Assembly (NCBI GenBank): GCA_028820935.1
Contig: JAPPHZ010000031.1
Coordinates: 1-64,000, forward strand
Reading direction: 5' to 3'
From: a bacterium
Lineage (GTDB): Bacteria > Actinomycetota > Acidimicrobiia > Spongiisociales > Spongiisociaceae
DNA length: 64,000 nt
Part shown: positions 25,228-33,455 of the stretch, one piece after another
How the letters are laid out: each line of letters opens with the position of its first letter
Numbering within the stretch: the first letter of the stretch is position 1
Translations under genes and position numbers: made by a program
The notes under the pieces: generated by a model
What the model was told of the DNA's origin: nothing
The model's database searches: none
What the model saw: only the letters and a program-made list of their open reading frames with translations

Positions 25228-26235
25228 ATGCACCTCGCCGTTTACGTGCTCCGCCGGCTGGCTTACATGCTGGTGGCGCTATTCGGCGTGTCGCTGGTCG
25301 CCTTCGTGGTTACCAGGTTGCTACCTGGTAACCCCGCTTACATGATCGTGGGGGTCATGGCCGACGAATCCACGGTGATAGCGGTCACCGAGCGGCTCGG
25401 CCTCAACCTCCCGATTCACGAGCAGTACTTCCGCTACATCCAGCAGCTGGCGTCCGGCGACCTGGGCGACAGCTGGCGGACCCGCAATCCGGTCACCACC
25501 GACATCGGGGCCCGCTGGCCGGCCACCATCGAGCTCGGCAGCGCGGCGCTGATCCTTGCTCTGGCGTGGTCGATTCCCTTGGGGATCGTTTCGGCGTTGC
25601 GGAGGCGTTCCTTCTCCGATCGCCTGGCCAACGCATTGTCGGGCTTCGGAGTGTCTATACCCGAGTTCTTCCTCGGCATGATCCTCCTGCTGGTGTTCTT
25701 CGCAACGCTGGAATGGGCGCCCCCCGCGCTCGGACGGACGCTGGGGGACGTCCCGCCCCACACAACCGGTTTCTACACGGTCGACGCCATCCTGGCCGGT
25801 GACTGGGAGGCGTTCAAAGCAGCCGCAGTACAGATGATCCTGCCCGCGGTGACGCTGGCGGTGACGGTGGGAGCGCCCATGGTCAGGGTCACCCGCGGGT
25901 TCATGCGCGAGACGATGGCCTCCCATCACATCCGATCCGCCCGAGCGCTGGGCGTGCCGGAACGATCGATCGTGCTCCGCCACGCGCTCCCCAACGTGCT
26001 GCTTCCCGTCTCCACGATGGGGGCGATCATGTACGGCTACCTGCTGGGCGGGACGGTGCTCGTTGAATTCGTGTTCGCCCGACCGGGCATCGGCAAGTAC
26101 GCCATCGACTCCATCAGCGAGTCCGACTTCGCCCCGGTGCTGGCTGCCGTACTACTGAGCGCTCTCTCTTACCTGCTGGTGTACCTGATCATGGACATCC
26201 TGCACTTCGTGATCGACCCGAGGACCAGGACATGA
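25228..26235 (+). CDS. Dipeptide-type ABC transporter permease (DppB-like)
   Basis: 335-residue membrane protein starting at ATG 25228, which follows AGGAGAGGG; an upstream in-frame start at 25144 would lie in the repeat region. It opens with VLRRLAYMLVALFGVSLVAF, the usual DppB/OppB first helix, and the PNVLLPVSTMGAI segment carries the EAA-type loop contacting the ATPases (RSARALGVPERSIVLRHALPN). About six membrane segments. Its stop overlaps the next start by ATGA. Confidence 0.9.
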   Translation: MHLAVYVLRRLAYMLVALFGVSLVAFVVTRLLPGNPAYMIVGVMADESTVIAVTERLGLNLPIHEQYFRYIQQLASGDLGDSWRTRNPVTTDIGARWPATIELGSAALILALAWSIPLGIVSALRRRSFSDRLANALSGFGVSIPEFFLGMILLLVFFATLEWAPPALGRTLGDVPPHTTGFYTVDAILAGDWEAFKAAAVQMILPAVTLAVTVGAPMVRVTRGFMRETMASHHIRSARALGVPERSIVLRHALPNVLLPVSTMGAIMYGYLLGGTVLVEFVFARPGIGKYAIDSISESDFAPVLAAVLLSALSYLLVYLIMDILHFVIDPRTRT

Positions 26236-27101
26236 CCGCCCGGGCACTGCCGGACCGCAGGACGCCCGCGGAGCGCGGCCGGATTGGAGGGTTGGTCCGC
26301 AAGGTGCTCCGGACGCCGGCCTACCTGGCCATGGCGATCATCGTGCTGGTCGCGCTCGTCGGACCTTTCCTCGTCAGGGACCCGCTGGGTTTCCATGGCG
26401 GCACGCTGACCGCCCCTTCGGCCGAGTTCTGGTTCGGGACCGACCAGTTCGGCAGGGATATCTTCGCCCGGGTGGTTCACGCCGCCCGCCTCGACCTCTG
26501 GGTGGGCCTGATCGCGGCTGCGCTAGCAGTCGTCGTCGGGATGCCCCTGGGCGCCCTGGGCGCCTACCGGGGAGGTGCCTTCGACGCACTGCTGCTGCGA
26601 GTCTCGGAGTCGTTCCAGGCCTTCCCCACCCTGCTGCTGGCCCTCGGGATCGTGGCCGCGCTAGGTCCCAGCATTCCCATCCTGATCATGGTCATCGCCA
26701 TGGTGAACATCCCCGTGTATCTCCGCCTCACCCGGAGCGCAGTGAAGCCGCTGGTCGACTCGGACTTCGTGCTTGCGGCGCGGTGCGCGGGCAAGAGCCA
26801 GGCCGCCATCCTGCGGCGCCACATCCTGCCCAACGTGTCGGAGATCGTGTTCGCCCAGTTTTCGGTGAACGTGGCGTGGGCAATCCAGATTCTGGCAGCA
26901 CTGAGCTTCGTCGGGCTCGGTGTCAAGCTCCCGACCGCCGAATGGGGCGCCATGGTGAGGGACGGCATCGACTACATGTATTACGGGCAGTGGTGGATCT
27001 CTCTCTTCCCGGGGCTGGCCATCCTGGCCACCGTCCTGACCCTCAACTACCTGTCCGACGAGATCAGGCACGGTGAGCGCGACTCGATCGGGAACCGATG
27101 A
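26232..27101 (+). CDS. Dipeptide-type ABC transporter permease (DppC-like)
   Basis: 289 residues. A short cytoplasmic N-terminus is followed by a first helix near residues 32-50, a WFGTDQFGRDIFARV motif typical of DppC proteins and the EAA loop LAARCAGKSQAAILRRHILPN. About six membrane segments. It pairs with the DppB-like permease and overlaps genes on both sides by 4 bases, so the four transporter genes are tightly coupled. Confidence 0.9.
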   Translation: MTARALPDRRTPAERGRIGGLVRKVLRTPAYLAMAIIVLVALVGPFLVRDPLGFHGGTLTAPSAEFWFGTDQFGRDIFARVVHAARLDLWVGLIAAALAVVVGMPLGALGAYRGGAFDALLLRVSESFQAFPTLLLALGIVAALGPSIPILIMVIAMVNIPVYLRLTRSAVKPLVDSDFVLAARCAGKSQAAILRRHILPNVSEIVFAQFSVNVAWAIQILAALSFVGLGVKLPTAEWGAMVRDGIDYMYYGQWWISLFPGLAILATVLTLNYLSDEIRHGERDSIGNR

Positions 27102-28084
27102 CCGGTAACCCCGCCTCCCCGGTGACCGAGACCCCTCCGCTGCTCAACATCGAGAACCTGACGGTCGGGTTCCACACCGGCAGGGAGGACGCGTCCATGC
27201 CGCTCCAGGGCGTGAACCTGCGGGTACCACGCGCCAGCCGCATGTCGCTGGTCGGGGAGTCCGGATCGGGCAAGAGCCTCACCGCGTCCGCCGTGATCGG
27301 GATGCTGCCGGAAGGGGCTGAGATCCTGGGAGGCTCGATCCGGCTGGACGGAGAAGACCTGATCGGCGCCGCGAAGCGTCGCATGCGTGACTTGCGCGGT
27401 CGGCAGATCGCCATCATGTTCCAGAACCCCAGAGCCTCGCTCAACCCGGTGCTGACCGTCGGGGGCCAGATCGCCGAGGTCATCCGCACTCACTCAGATG
27501 CCGGGCGCCGCGAGAGCCATCGCCAGGCCATCGATCTGCTCGACCAGATGGGGGTTCCCGACGCCCGCCGGCGGGCCGGTGACTATGTCCACCAGTACTC
27601 GGGAGGGATGGCGCAGCGGGCCGCCCTTGCCATGGCTCTGTCATGCCAACCCGATCTCCTCATCGCGGACGAGCCCACCACCGGGCTCGACGCCACCCTC
27701 CAGGAACAGGTACTCGAGTTGGTGGTGGAGCAGGTGTCGAACCGGGGCGCCTCGCTGCTCCTGATCACCCATGACATCGCCATCGCCCGCCAGACCTGCG
27801 AACGCATCGCGGTGATGTACGCGGGAAGGGTCATGGAGAGCGGACCGACCGAGTCGGTCACCTCCTCCCCCGCCAATCCCTACACCACAGCATTGCTACG
27901 GGCCTTCGCCACCGTGGACGAGGGTCGGATGTACGCCATCCCCGGGACCGTTCCCACCCTGCTGCGCCCGCTTGCCGAGTGTCCCTTCGCCAACCGCTGC
28001 CCGGAGGTCGGCGAGGAGTGCCGCGACGGCGTGCCGGAACTCCGGGCCATCGAAGACCGGGAGGTGGCATGCGTGAGAGCATGA
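27098..28084 (+). CDS. Dipeptide-type ABC transporter ATPase (DppD-like)
   Basis: 328 residues, one ABC domain with Walker A GESGSGKS, Q-loop FQNPRASLNP, signature YSGGMAQR and Walker B LLIADEPTTGLD. The oligopeptide C-terminal extension with spaced cysteines (CPFANRCPEVGEEC) is present and in relatives can hold an iron-sulfur cluster. It heterodimerises with the next gene product to energise the importer. Confidence 0.9.
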   Translation: MTGNPASPVTETPPLLNIENLTVGFHTGREDASMPLQGVNLRVPRASRMSLVGESGSGKSLTASAVIGMLPEGAEILGGSIRLDGEDLIGAAKRRMRDLRGRQIAIMFQNPRASLNPVLTVGGQIAEVIRTHSDAGRRESHRQAIDLLDQMGVPDARRRAGDYVHQYSGGMAQRAALAMALSCQPDLLIADEPTTGLDATLQEQVLELVVEQVSNRGASLLLITHDIAIARQTCERIAVMYAGRVMESGPTESVTSSPANPYTTALLRAFATVDEGRMYAIPGTVPTLLRPLAECPFANRCPEVGEECRDGVPELRAIEDREVACVRA

Positions 28085-29094
28085 CGTCCCCCATCCTCGA
28101 GGTTCGCGACCTGGTGAAGGACTACATATCCCGTGACGCCAAGCTCCGCCAGCGGGTGGTGCGAGCTGTGGACGGCGTCAGCTTCGAGGTCTGGCCGTCC
28201 GAGACCTTCGCCATCGTGGGCGAGTCGGGCTCGGGCAAGTCGACGGTCGGCAGGGTGATCCTCAAGCTGACCGAAGCCACCGAGGGTCACGTGTCCCTCC
28301 TGGGCGAGGACATCCTGGATCTGCGCGAGAAGCAGTTCCGGCCCATGAGGACAAACCTGCAGATGGTGTTCCAGGATCCGCTGGCAGCCTTCGACCCGCG
28401 AGCGACCATCCGGTCCAGCCTCCGCGAGTTCGCCGAGTTCGGCGGGGAGCGCACGCCCTCCCAGCAAGACCAGGGCATCGATGAAGCCATCAACAATGTG
28501 GGACTGTCACCCGAGATCGCCGACCGGCGCCCGGCCGAGGTCAGCGGAGGCCAGCTACAGAGGTTGAGCGTCGCCCGCTCCCTGCTGGTCGAGCCCAGGT
28601 TGCTCTTCCTGGACGAGCCCACGTCCTCGCTGGACGTGTCCATCAGGGGCCAGATCGTCAACCTGCTCACCGGCCTCCAGGAAACGGACCACCTGGCCTA
28701 CCTGCTGGTGGCCCACGACCTCAGGGTGGTATACGCCATGGCCCACCGGGTGGCGGTGATGTACCTCGGCCAGTTCGTCGAGATCGGTACGCGGGATCAG
28801 GTCTACCGCCAGGCCGCCCACCCGTACACCCGCGGGCTGCTGGAAGCCGCGCAACTCGAGGAACCGGGACACATCGGGGAGCCGGTACGCCTGTCGGGCG
28901 AGATCAGCACCGACCATCTCGGCTCGCCCGGATGCCGCCTCATGCCGAGATGTCCTTTCTCGGAGTCGAAGTGTGCCGAACCTCAGCCGCTGCGCGAGAC
29001 CACAGCCGGTCAGCTGGTCCGGTGCTGGAAGGCGGTCGAAGCACCCGTATCCATAGGATTACCCGAGCCGCCCTCGCCGGGCGATAGGAGTTAG
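28069..29094 (+). CDS. Dipeptide-type ABC transporter ATPase (DppF-like)
   Basis: About 341 residues with Walker A GESGSGKST, Q-loop FQDPLAAFDP, signature VSGGQLQR, Walker B LLFLDEPTSSLD and the C-terminal CRLMPRCPFSESKC extension. Start is uncertain: ATG 28069 has GGAGG four bases upstream, while ATG 28081 would reproduce the ATGA overlap used by the other genes of the operon. Second ATPase of the importer. Confidence 0.9.
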   Translation: MRESMTSPILEVRDLVKDYISRDAKLRQRVVRAVDGVSFEVWPSETFAIVGESGSGKSTVGRVILKLTEATEGHVSLLGEDILDLREKQFRPMRTNLQMVFQDPLAAFDPRATIRSSLREFAEFGGERTPSQQDQGIDEAINNVGLSPEIADRRPAEVSGGQLQRLSVARSLLVEPRLLFLDEPTSSLDVSIRGQIVNLLTGLQETDHLAYLLVAHDLRVVYAMAHRVAVMYLGQFVEIGTRDQVYRQAAHPYTRGLLEAAQLEEPGHIGEPVRLSGEISTDHLGSPGCRLMPRCPFSESKCAEPQPLRETTAGQLVRCWKAVEAPVSIGLPEPPSPGDRS

Positions 29095-29098
29095 GAAC

Positions 29099-30730
29099 AT
29101 GCACGTAGATCCGGTAACCGTCGAGGTGATCCGCAACGCCTTCATCTCGATCGCGTCCCAGATGAACAACAACCTGGCCCGTTCCGCCTACACCCCCATC
29201 ATCTACGAGATGAAGGACTGCTCGGTCGGCCTCTTCGACGCCCGCGGGAACCTGCTCGGGCAGGCGCCCGGGCTGCCCATCTTCCTCGGGAGTCTGGAAG
29301 CCGCCATCGACGTCACTCTCGAGCATATGGGCGGCCCGGAGAGCTGCCGGCCGGGTGATGTCTACGCGGTCAACGACAGCTACATGGTCGGCAGCCACCT
29401 CAACGACGTCAACGTGATCTCGCCCATCTTCCACAGCGGGGAACTGGTCGGGTTCGGCGCCACCAAGGCCCACTGGCTGGACATCGGCGCCAAGGATCCC
29501 GGCCAGGCGATGGACTCCACCTCCATCTACCAGGAGGGCTACCGGATCGCGCCGGTCCACCTCTACCGGGAGGGCAAGCCCGAACGGGGGATGCTCGACT
29601 TCCTGACCCGCAACAGCCGCCTGCCCCGCTCGATCTGGGGTGACATGCACGCCCAGATCGCCGCCTGCCGGACCGGCGAGCGTGGGCTTGCCGAACTGAT
29701 TGACCGCTTCGGGCTGGACACCGTGACCGCCGCCGCCGAGGTGATCTTCGACCAGTGCGAACGCCTCGATCGCGAGGCGGTGGCGTCCATCTCTGACGGG
29801 GTGTACGAGACCGACGGCGAGATGGACAGTTGGGGTCCGGGCGGCGATCCGGTGTACGTCAAGGTGGTGGTGACGGTGGAGGGCGAGGAGATCCGGGTCG
29901 ACCTGGACGGGTCGGCGCCGATGACGCCCGGTTGCATGAACTGCGGGCTGGCGCAGACCGAGGCGGCGGCCAACCTGGCCTTCAAGATGCTGATCAACTC
30001 CGACGTCCCGGTCACAGCAGGCACTTTCCGCAACCTCACGCTGAGCGCTCCGGAGGCTTCCGTGTTCGACGCCCGGGAGCCGGCCGCCTGCCAGTACTAC
30101 TACCCGCACCTCGGGATGATGATCGACCTGTTCATCCGGGCGCTGGCGCCCGCGGTCCCCGACCGGGTGGTGGCCGGCCAGGCCGCCGACCCGATGAACG
30201 TCCTGTTCAGCGGCCCCAACCCCCGGACCGGCGAGGACTTCGTGGTTGGAGAGGCCACCGCGGTCGGCTGGGGCGCCTACCAGGGCGGCGACGGCACCAA
30301 CGGGCTCATCAACTACGGCGGCGGCGACCTGAAGAACATCCCGGTCGAGGTGATGGAGTCCCGCTACCCGATCCGGGTCCACCAGTACTCGGTATGGCCC
30401 GATTCGGGCGGCCGGGGCAGGTGGCGCGGCGGCCTGGGTGTGCTGCGGGACTACGAGGTCCTAGCCGACGACATAACCGTGTCGACCTGGTTCGAGCGCA
30501 CCAGAACGCCCGCCTGGGGATTGTTCGGCGGCGAGGACGGTGCAGCCACCGACGTGACGCTGACCGTGGAAGGGGAGACGGTCCCGCTGCTCAAGGCCAA
30601 CCAGATACCTGCGCCGATGGGATCGCGCCTGCATGTGGCTACCGGCGGAGGTGGGGGCTACGGCCTCCCGGACGAGCGGGATCCCGAGCTGGCCTCCCAG
30701 GATGCCATCGACGGCTACGCGACCGGATAA
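29099..30730 (+). CDS. hyuB: Hydantoinase/oxoprolinase family protein, subunit B
   Basis: 543 residues, full length for HyuB. Typical motifs: DPVTVEVIRNAFISIASQM at the start, GDVYAVNDSYMVGSHLND, and a Gly-rich C-terminus (GGGGGYG) with RGGLGVLRDYEV. It forms the ring-opening enzyme together with HyuA (20170). TAGGAG precedes the ATG. Four bases separate it from the last ATPase gene and its TAA overlaps the next ATG, so it belongs to the transport operon. Confidence 0.9.
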   Translation: MHVDPVTVEVIRNAFISIASQMNNNLARSAYTPIIYEMKDCSVGLFDARGNLLGQAPGLPIFLGSLEAAIDVTLEHMGGPESCRPGDVYAVNDSYMVGSHLNDVNVISPIFHSGELVGFGATKAHWLDIGAKDPGQAMDSTSIYQEGYRIAPVHLYREGKPERGMLDFLTRNSRLPRSIWGDMHAQIAACRTGERGLAELIDRFGLDTVTAAAEVIFDQCERLDREAVASISDGVYETDGEMDSWGPGGDPVYVKVVVTVEGEEIRVDLDGSAPMTPGCMNCGLAQTEAAANLAFKMLINSDVPVTAGTFRNLTLSAPEASVFDAREPAACQYYYPHLGMMIDLFIRALAPAVPDRVVAGQAADPMNVLFSGPNPRTGEDFVVGEATAVGWGAYQGGDGTNGLINYGGGDLKNIPVEVMESRYPIRVHQYSVWPDSGGRGRWRGGLGVLRDYEVLADDITVSTWFERTRTPAWGLFGGEDGAATDVTLTVEGETVPLLKANQIPAPMGSRLHVATGGGGGYGLPDERDPELASQDAIDGYATG

Positions 30731-31929
30731 TGTCCGGCGCCCACGCCCCGACCCCTCCGCTCCGGATCCGGGGCGTGTCCTGGCTCGACACCGCCACCGG
30801 CGAGTCACAGGCGCGTGACCTGTTTGTCCAGGACGGGACCATCCTGGCCGGAGACAGCGGCGCGGGGAGAACCGTGGACGGCTCGGGCCTGCATGCCATG
30901 TTCGGCTTGTGGGATTGCCACGCCCACGCCGGCGGGCTGATGTACGACCCGGACGCCACCGGCTACTTCGAGGCGGCCCCCGATCGGACCATCCGCGCCG
31001 GAGAGAACTTCCGCCGGGCTGCGGAAATGGGCGTCACCGGGGTGCGGTGCGTAGACGAGGCCGATGACCTGGACCTGGCCTGGGGCCGTGCCTACGCCGC
31101 CGGCACCACGCTCGGACCCCGGGTGACCGGCGCCGGGCGAGGCATCCGCACCACGGGCGGCCACGGCACCGCCTTCCCGCGGGTCTACACCCAGATGGGC
31201 GCCGAACTGGTGGTCGACGGACCGGATGCGATGGCCCGGGCGGTCCGGCGCCAGGTTGAGCGAGGCGCGCACTGGATCAAGATCATGCTGACCGGCGGTT
31301 TGTACAGCCCCTTCGAAGCGGCCGACGAGGGCCAGTTCACCGACGCCGAGTTGGCGACCCTGATGGAGGTGGCCAACCAGCGCCACATACCGGTGGCGGC
31401 CCACTGCGGGGGCAACGAACCCGCCATCGCCTTCTCGGAGTTGGGCGGGCGCTCCATCGAGCACGGTTACATGCTCGACGAGCAAGCCGCCGTGGTGATG
31501 GCCCGGAACGGCACCTGGCTGGTACCCACCATCGGCGTGACCCACGACCAGGAATACATCCAGAGCCAGGGCTGGCCGGAGCACGCCGCCAACCGGTCCC
31601 GGGAGCTGATGCCCGTCCACGCCGCCGCCCTCCAGGCGTGCATCGAGGCGGGTGTTCAGGTTGCCGTCGGCGCCGACCTGAACCCGATCGGGCCACGCTT
31701 CCACCGGGAGCTCGAGATGCTGGAGAGGGCCGGCATGGACAGGCGGTCCGTGCTCCACGCTGCTTCTGTGGGCGGCCGGGCGCTCAACGGACTCGGCCAC
31801 TGCTCGACACCCGATCCGGGTGCGGTAGCCGACCTGATCCTGGTGGAAGAGAACCCGATGTCGTCGCTGGAGACGCTGAGAGAGCCGGTTGTCGTGATCG
31901 CCCACGGCCGGATGGTCTACCAGCGCTGA
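30730..31929 (+). CDS. Amidohydrolase family protein, prolidase/imidazolonepropionase-like
   Basis: 399 residues from the ATG at 30730, sharing one base with the HyuB stop (TAATG). Metal-binding H-x-H in LWDCHAHAGG, a likely carbamylated or bridging Lys in WIKIMLTGG, His residues in AAHCGGNEP and IEHGYML, and the catalytic Asp in GADLNPIG follow the amidohydrolase order. Last gene of the hydantoinase-transport operon; it probably completes hydrolysis of the opened product, an inference from position. Confidence 0.82.
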   Translation: MSGAHAPTPPLRIRGVSWLDTATGESQARDLFVQDGTILAGDSGAGRTVDGSGLHAMFGLWDCHAHAGGLMYDPDATGYFEAAPDRTIRAGENFRRAAEMGVTGVRCVDEADDLDLAWGRAYAAGTTLGPRVTGAGRGIRTTGGHGTAFPRVYTQMGAELVVDGPDAMARAVRRQVERGAHWIKIMLTGGLYSPFEAADEGQFTDAELATLMEVANQRHIPVAAHCGGNEPAIAFSELGGRSIEHGYMLDEQAAVVMARNGTWLVPTIGVTHDQEYIQSQGWPEHAANRSRELMPVHAAALQACIEAGVQVAVGADLNPIGPRFHRELEMLERAGMDRRSVLHAASVGGRALNGLGHCSTPDPGAVADLILVEENPMSSLETLREPVVVIAHGRMVYQR

Positions 31930-32006
31930 CTCCCAGGATCCTCCCGCTCGAACATCCGGCTGCGCTGCCGCCGGCGTGACTGCCGGCACGGGTTCGGCCG
32001 GCGTGG

Positions 32007-32012
32007 TACACT
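32007..32012 (+). promoter_or_regulatory. Predicted -10 box for the riboswitch-led transcript
   Basis: TACACT fits an actinobacterial -10 box and would start RNA at about 32019, just before the structured leader. A clear -35 box is not visible upstream. Confidence 0.4.
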
Positions 32013-32024
32013 CTCTCCAAAGAC

Positions 32025-32080
32025 AGCGCCGATTTGATCAGTCAGCTTGCGGGCGCTCTAGAAAACCAGCTAAAGCGACC
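32025..32080 (+). ncRNA. SAM-II-like riboswitch aptamer candidate
   Basis: The order of conserved blocks matches the SAM-II (metA-motif) aptamer: P1 arm AGCGCC (32025-32030), GATTTG (32031-32036), GCTTGC (32045-32050), P1 return arm GGCGCT (32052-32057, six perfect pairs), an A-rich linker (GAAAA) and GCTAAAG (32069-32075). The pseudoknot would pair AGCT of the loop with AGCT at 32068-32071, extended imperfectly. It lies 107 bases before a homocysteine S-methyltransferase, a usual target of SAM control. Confidence 0.6.
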
Positions 32081-32105
32081 GGGCGTTTCCACAGGAACAG
32101 CTCAT

Positions 32106-32133
32106 GGGGCCGCAGAAGCTGGGCGGCCCCTTT
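32106..32133 (+). terminator. Attenuator-like hairpin after the aptamer
   Basis: GGGGCCGC (32106-32113) pairs perfectly with GCGGCCCC (32123-32130) and is followed by TTT. The loop end AGCTGG (32117-32122) is complementary to CCAGCT (32066-32071) of the aptamer, so aptamer folding and this hairpin could be linked. Confidence 0.55.
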
Positions 32134-32186
32134 CTCGTGAAGGAGCCCTTCAGGGCATCGGCATCCTGGCGGAAGCGGAGGAGGCC

Positions 32187-33212
32187 GTGTCCTCATCGAA
32201 CCACATTGCGAACACATCGCTCGATCGATTGCTCTCGGAGGCGCCCATCCTGGTGGCCGACGGGGGCCTGGGCACCAGCCTGTTCGCGTTAGGAATGCCG
32301 CCGGGCGCCTGTCCCGAGTTGCTGAACGTGGAGTGTCCGGAGATGGTGATGGAGGCACACTCGGGCTTCCTCGAGGCGGGATGCGACATCGTCCTCACCA
32401 ACACGTTCGGAGCCAACCGGCGACGGCTCACCTTGCATGGACTCCAGGACCGGGTTGCTGAGCTCAACCTGGCTGCCGTGGCGCTGCTCCGGCGGCTGGC
32501 GGGCCGTCGCGGGCGACCCGTCGCGGTGGCAGGGAGCGTCGGACCCACGGGTGATCTGCTAGCACCCCTCGGCCCGCTGGAGCATGGCGCCGCCGTCGAG
32601 GTTTTCGGAGAGCAGATCGACGCTCTCGTGCGCGGTGGCGTCGACGTGGTCTGGATAGAGACCATGTCGAGCCGGGAGGAACTGGAAGCGGCCTACGAGG
32701 CGGCCCGGTCGTTCCGGGCGCCGGTCGTGACCACGATGAGCTTCGACACCCACGGCCGGACCATGATGGGTTTTCGTCCCGAGCAACTGGCCGCCTGGAG
32801 CCGCGCCCAGGCCGTCCTTCCGGCAGCGGTGGGGGCCAACTGCGGCGTGGGCGCCGGCGACGTGGTGCTTGCCGTGAGCGAGTTGGCCAAGGCGGACCCG
32901 GGAACGGCCATCGTGGCCAAGGCCAACTGCGGCCTGCCCGCCTACACCGAGGGAAACCTGTCCTATCCCCATGGCCCCGAGATCATGCCTACCTACGTCG
33001 AGCTGGCCATCCGGGCGGGAGCGCGGTTGATCGGCGCCTGTTGCGGAAGCGGACCCGGACACATAGCCGCCATCAGGGAGGCGGTCGATTGCACGCGTCC
33101 CACCCGAAGGGTCACCCGCGAGGAGATCGCTCGGCGCCTTCCCCACGCACCACGCCCGTCCCGTCCCGCCACGGCCCATCGCGAGCGCCGCCGCCGGGTC
33201 ACCAGGACCTGA
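32187..33212 (+). CDS. Homocysteine S-methyltransferase family protein
   Basis: 341 residues of the Pfam homocysteine S-methyltransferase/BHMT fold, a zinc-dependent TIM barrel that methylates homocysteine to methionine. The zinc ligands are visible: Cys in GANCGVGAG and the Cys pair in IGACCGSG. ADGGLGTSLFALG opens the barrel. GTG 32187 follows GGAGGAGG; an in-frame upstream start at 32034 would run through the predicted riboswitch and is rejected. Methyl donor (S-methylmethionine, betaine or SAM) is not readable. Confidence 0.85.
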   Translation: MSSSNHIANTSLDRLLSEAPILVADGGLGTSLFALGMPPGACPELLNVECPEMVMEAHSGFLEAGCDIVLTNTFGANRRRLTLHGLQDRVAELNLAAVALLRRLAGRRGRPVAVAGSVGPTGDLLAPLGPLEHGAAVEVFGEQIDALVRGGVDVVWIETMSSREELEAAYEAARSFRAPVVTTMSFDTHGRTMMGFRPEQLAAWSRAQAVLPAAVGANCGVGAGDVVLAVSELAKADPGTAIVAKANCGLPAYTEGNLSYPHGPEIMPTYVELAIRAGARLIGACCGSGPGHIAAIREAVDCTRPTRRVTREEIARRLPHAPRPSRPATAHRERRRRVTRT

Positions 33213-33455
33213 GCCGCCGGCGGTCACGACCCGGGCTGGAAGAGGACGCGCGAACCGCAGACGATCGCCGGCGTTGTGCCACAAACTGGTGGCAGGATGG
33301 GTCACCGCTCATGGAGTCGGCTCTGCTCTCTCGGCTTGCCTGGGGCGAGGACATCGAGCGCGAGATCCGCAGGGTCGGGGCCACCATCAGGCGTACGTTC
33401 CGCTAGGCGGTGGCTGGTGGAGGGGGCGCCTTTGTCCCCTAGACTGGCGGCCTGC

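Noticed and set aside
28940-30382. Long minus-strand open frame opposite hydantoinase B
   Set aside because: No recognisable domain, Val/Asp/His-rich shadow of a full-length conserved gene on the other strand.
29830-30729. Apparent 300-residue N-terminal extension of the amidohydrolase at 30730
   Set aside because: The extension is an out-of-frame, Arg/Gly-rich reading of hydantoinase B; the ATG at 30730 gives the normal family N-terminus.
32034-32186. Longer N-terminus for the homocysteine methyltransferase
   Set aside because: It would translate the predicted aptamer and hairpin; the GTG at 32187 has a strong Shine-Dalgarno and gives the family start.
31981-32190. Cobalamin riboswitch before the methyltransferase
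   Set aside because: No GCCACTG-type B12 box or related core is present in the leader.
33311-33406. 31-codon open frame MESALLSRLAW...
   Set aside because: No Shine-Dalgarno, no recognisable family; too little evidence for a gene.
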